Source: Physella acuta (Eukaryota; Mollusca; Gastropoda; Physidae). Taken from it: a stretch of 64,000 bases of DNA. This document shows positions 60,735 to 64,000 of this stretch, piece after piece. The stretch is taken from assembly GCF_028476545.1 (NCBI RefSeq), contig NW_026731905.1:972001-1036000 (forward strand), written 5' to 3'. Numbering within the stretch: the stretch's first letter is position 1; the number at the start of each line of letters is the position of its first letter. The notes beneath the pieces are model-generated. The model searched no databases and was not told where the DNA came from. It saw only the letters and a list, made by a program, of their open reading frames with translations. A program made the translations under genes and the position numbers.

Positions 60735-60808
60735 GACCTTCGATTAATACAGAAAGGTTAACTAGTACTCATACGTATGTTACCAAGGACGTATGGCGGG
60801 TTCGATGT
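60735..60808 (+). mobile_element. tRNA-like sequence (possible SINE head)
   Basis: GCGGGTTCGATGTCCC (about 60797-60812) is a good T-arm/box B. Upstream, GGTTAACTAGTACTC resembles a D-arm. The acceptor stem is not closed. Too weak for a functional tRNA gene. Confidence 0.35.
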
Positions 60809-61004
60809 CCCAAATGACATAGTTGAATCTAGATGTACATGTATTGTTCAAATGTCCACAAGGTTATATGTCAGACTCTCATTGTCATCCCTATACAAAC
60901 AAGACATCTATACATACATGATATCCCTAATGATGATATTTATACATATAAATATAATTCTTACACCCTGTATAATATTTCTGCATATATACCATACTTG
61001 CACA

Positions 61005-61125
61005 TCATGATGTCAGTACAACCTAACATCACTGCACATCAAGATGTCAGTACACACCCAACATCATCACTCATTACGATATCAGTACACACCTAACATC
61101 CCTGTACATCACGATATCAGTACAC
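61005..61125. repeat. ~35-bp tandem repeat
   Basis: Four copies of ATCAYGATRTCAGTACACAC followed by CTAACATCACTGTAC-like sequence. Imperfect. Confidence 0.75.
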
Positions 61126-61129
61126 ACCT

Positions 61130-62640
61130 CTACACAAATTCAATCTAGCTAGTTGCTCCGAGTGCCATTTATTATTAAATCAGGTCAACTACATGCACTA
61201 GTTATTTCCCCTTTTTTTACTTTTTTTTGTTATCTCCGCTGATGATTTCCCTTTGAATCGTGTTAAAAAAGGGAGCAAACTCCGAAGGTCTTGAGGGGAA
61301 AATTCAGTAAAAATTTATAAGGTGCGGCTAGTCGCGTACATCGGGTACCCTCCCTTAATTTTGCAACTGTATATACAATGTAACAGTCCCTGTCATTATT
61401 ATTCTAAATCTTGTTGTTTTTTTTTCTAAGTCTAGGTTGTTTGTGAGTTTAAGTGCACATGTCGGTAATCGAAATAGATTATACACGATGCATGAAGCAT
61501 TAGAGCAGAGAAATCTCTCCAAAACAACCATACATAATATTGACAAATAGAAATGTACCATTGGTCTAAAATTATCTCCAGAAATAGGTTTAGTTCAGGA
61601 GCAGGAAGAACTGTTTGGGGCACTAAACTGTTAGCCCTGTAAATCAAGAAAACCTTGAGAACATCTGTTCGCACATTGGTACAGGGTTTCTATCTTTACA
61701 AGTTGATACTTTGTCTCTTGGCTTAACCCTAACTGAAAATCTTTTATGCAGTAGATTACTGGTAGATGTCACTTAGAGATGTAGACTTTTCACGATATTT
61801 TCGACAGATTTTTTACTCGGGTGGTATAATTGGCGGTGCTGAAATTCTTTTGGTTAAGCGATTAGCTCACTAGCGAACATCCAGTTGGTTCTGTAAAGCC
61901 TAACAGATTCTCCTTTAAATGACCAGTCCTTCACCTAACACCCAGTTGGCTTTGTAAAGAACAAGGCTCTCCTATTAGATTAGCATAGGTGCGAAAACGC
62001 AGCCTATAATTCTTTAGACTTATTTACGCATCTTTTCCTGTTCGTGCCCAAAATACCCGGAGAAGAAGGAAGTAGAGTTAATCTGTTTCAATGACCTCGG
62101 TATGACCATCACCTTTGTTTCCCTAGCGTGAGTCAGGTACTCACGCACTCTAGACTTTAGGCTTAGCAGTCTTGAGCGCAACCACCAACCACGACTTACT
62201 CATACAAAAGAGAATTTATTTTAATAACACCACGTCTAAAGATAAGATTTACCACCAGGGGTCAGGATTATACACTGACATTTATCTGTACAATTTATCA
62301 TATTTTGGTCTGCTTTAAGGCGATGTTATACTTGAAATTTAATTAAATCCCACATCCGTACATCCCCTGTGACCCATGGTATTTTACCATTTGATTTCCA
62401 ATCGCCGATATAAGGAAATTTTCCTATTTTCCGAGCTGTCAAAAATCGAAGATATATTGAGTAGACGGAGAAGACAGGGTCATATCCCTCGTGCCACGGT
62501 GGACCATTGATCGCCACCCCCCCCCCACCGACTGGTGAGTAGATTCACCTTAAACGGTCTGGGGTGGGGCACAGACATCTAATCTGAAAGGGGTTGAGTG
62601 ATGAGTAGTATATTAGGTCCCTTTTGGGTCGCATGGGTGA
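61130..62640. other. Unique sequence
   Basis: No gene or element recognised. Two ~60-bp related phrases near 61870 and 61930 (ACACCCAGTTGGCTTTGTAAAG / ACATCCAGTTGGTTCTGTAAAG, shortened here to their similarity) form a local direct repeat. Confidence 0.45.
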
Positions 62641-62642
62641 GC

Positions 62643-62990
62643 AGGATGCGGATGCGGATGCGGATGCGGAACAAAGGCTATATAGGAAAATACTCCCCCA
62701 GCCTGGTACAATGACATATAGCAAAATACTCACCCTCCTGGGTGGAGTGGGTGATGCGGAGGGTGAGCCTGCCGCAAAGACATATAGTAAAATACTCCCT
62801 GGGTGATGCGGAGGTACACCGACATATAGTAAAATACTCACCCACCTGGGTGAGGGTGGGTGAGCCGCAGGAACAATGACATATAGTAAAATACTCACCC
62901 ACCTGGGTGAAGGTTGGTGAGGGTGGGTGAGCCGCAGGAACAATGAGATATAGTAAAATACTCACCCACCCTAGGGTGGGTGATGCGGAT
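62643..62990. repeat. GGATGC run and ~60-bp minisatellite
   Basis: A (GATGCG)n run (62646-62670) is followed by about five copies of ACATATAGTAAAATACTCAC, CCACCTGGGTGAGGGTGGGT and GAGCCGCAGGAACAATG. Unit length varies because of internal GGGTGAGG slippage. Confidence 0.9.
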
Positions 62991-63034
62991 GCGGAGTAGG
63001 TCAGTAGGTCACCTTTTGGTAACCTTGTGACGTA

Positions 63035-63485
63035 ATTAGTAACATTATGACGTAATCATTGACCTAGTTACGTAATTTTAATGCGTTTTTAATTAGTTTT
63101 AATGAGTTTTTAAAATTTTAATTAATTTTTTGACCTAGTTACGTAATTTTAATGTATTTTTTAATTAGTTTTAATGAGTTTTTAAATTTTTTAATTAATT
63201 TTTATTATCGAGTTACGTAATTTAATTACTTTGATTGTATTTTTATTTTGTTTAATTTGTTTGTTTACTTGTTGTTTAATTTAATTACTTTGTTTATATT
63301 GTGTAATTTTTATTAACGAGTTACGTAATTTGATTATTTGTTTACTTTTTAATTATTTTTATTGACGAGTTACGTAATTTGATTATTTGTTTACTTTTTA
63401 ATTCTTTTTATTTTGTTTTTAAATTTTATAGTTGTTTATTTATTATTTTTTATTAATTATTATTAACTAGTTACGTAATTTGATT
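63035..63485. repeat. Degenerate AT-rich minisatellite with GAGTTACGTAATTT
   Basis: The words ACGAGTTACGTAATTTGATT and TTGTTTACTTTTTAATT recur every ~45-60 bp. TACGTA is a palindrome in each unit. The remainder to 64000 is unique and carries no recognised feature. Confidence 0.75.
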
Positions 63486-64000
63486 TTAATTACTTTTGTT
63501 TATTTATTTATTTGATATATTTCTTTTCTTTGATGTATGGTATTTAAAATAAAAGACACTGTTTATTTGATTGTATGTATGTTTAATAGTAAACGGATAG
63601 GGGTGTTGGTGGATGAGAGGGGGAGTAATGATGGGGTTTGAGGGTAGGGGTGCGTTAGCGTGTACTTTGTGAATAACATCCATTAACCAGACATGTAACA
63701 CCTGTTACGTATTGATTGCACCCACTGGACCATCACAGCATGATGTCCCACCTAATTAAATTTTTGTTATGCTTCACTGAGTTTCCCCCGAGCGGTTTGA
63801 TAGGTCATGATGATTAACGACGTACATTAAGCGCGTCTCCGCGTTAAGTGTGGGAACACCTGTTACCACGTTAATCGATTTTTCCCCGCTCGGTTACTAG
63901 AGTGGGAAGCCATCACGTAACAGCTGGTGCTGTAATTACCCTGAGTAAGGACATTGGTTGTAACTATTCGCTTATAGCGAGGGTCAGCGAAAACAAAATA

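Overview
This is AT-rich, eukaryotic, non-coding DNA in which I can support no host gene with confidence. Its hallmarks are very long (TA)n arrays, frequent 10-20 bp poly-G/poly-C tracts, dozens of unrelated minisatellites, tRNA-derived SINEs, hAT-type and PIF/Harbinger-type MITEs, and one complete Ty3/gypsy LTR retrotransposon. One SINE at 5.4 kb resembles, from memory, SINE bodies that are common in molluscs. The overall texture also fits a gastropod (heterobranch snail) genome. The species assignment is inference only. The window most likely lies in an intergenic or large intronic accessory region.

Layout. 0-5 kb: divergent minisatellites, a SINE tail and microsatellites. 5.4 kb: tRNA-derived SINE. 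7.1-9.4 kb: a compact nest of elements. Two inverted copies of a hairpin-headed, (TA)n-tailed dispersed repeat enclose a SINE fragment and a 234-bp hAT MITE with a perfect 8-bp target duplication. A full dimeric tRNA SINE with an 11-bp target duplication follows. 10-19 kb: another SINE, several minisatellites, a dispersed repeat with internal ~140-bp units, and a truncated dimeric SINE with a 10-bp target duplication. 19.45-26.17 kb: the LTR element on the minus strand. Its gag and pol frames look whole and its LTRs are nearly identical. It is inserted inside a (TA)n microsatellite. 27.8-30 kb: minisatellites of 24, 19 and 22 bp. 31.4-33.1 kb: a PIF/Harbinger-like MITE followed immediately by a 1.26-kb hAT-type element that itself carries a nested copy of the (TA)n-tailed repeat. 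33.3-49 kb: a chain of minisatellites (21, 32, 25, 84, ~29, 43, 27 and 30 bp units), with a decayed second PIF-like MITE. 49.6-56.2 kb: a fourth (TA)n-tailed repeat, dispersed repeats, a poly-C/poly-G hairpin, a SINE fragment, and a 901-bp hAT-type element inserted in a 59-bp satellite. 56-64 kb: more minisatellites and AT-rich unique sequence.

Almost every long open frame outside the LTR element is an artefact of a tandem repeat whose unit is a multiple of 3 bp or lacks stops. The interest of the window lies in how elements and tandem repeats interact. A retroposon-like family ends in (TA)n and may seed microsatellites. A hAT-MITE family is associated with internal tandem arrays. One LTR boundary is embedded in its own short tandem array. 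Several element insertions are dated relative to one another by nesting and target duplications.
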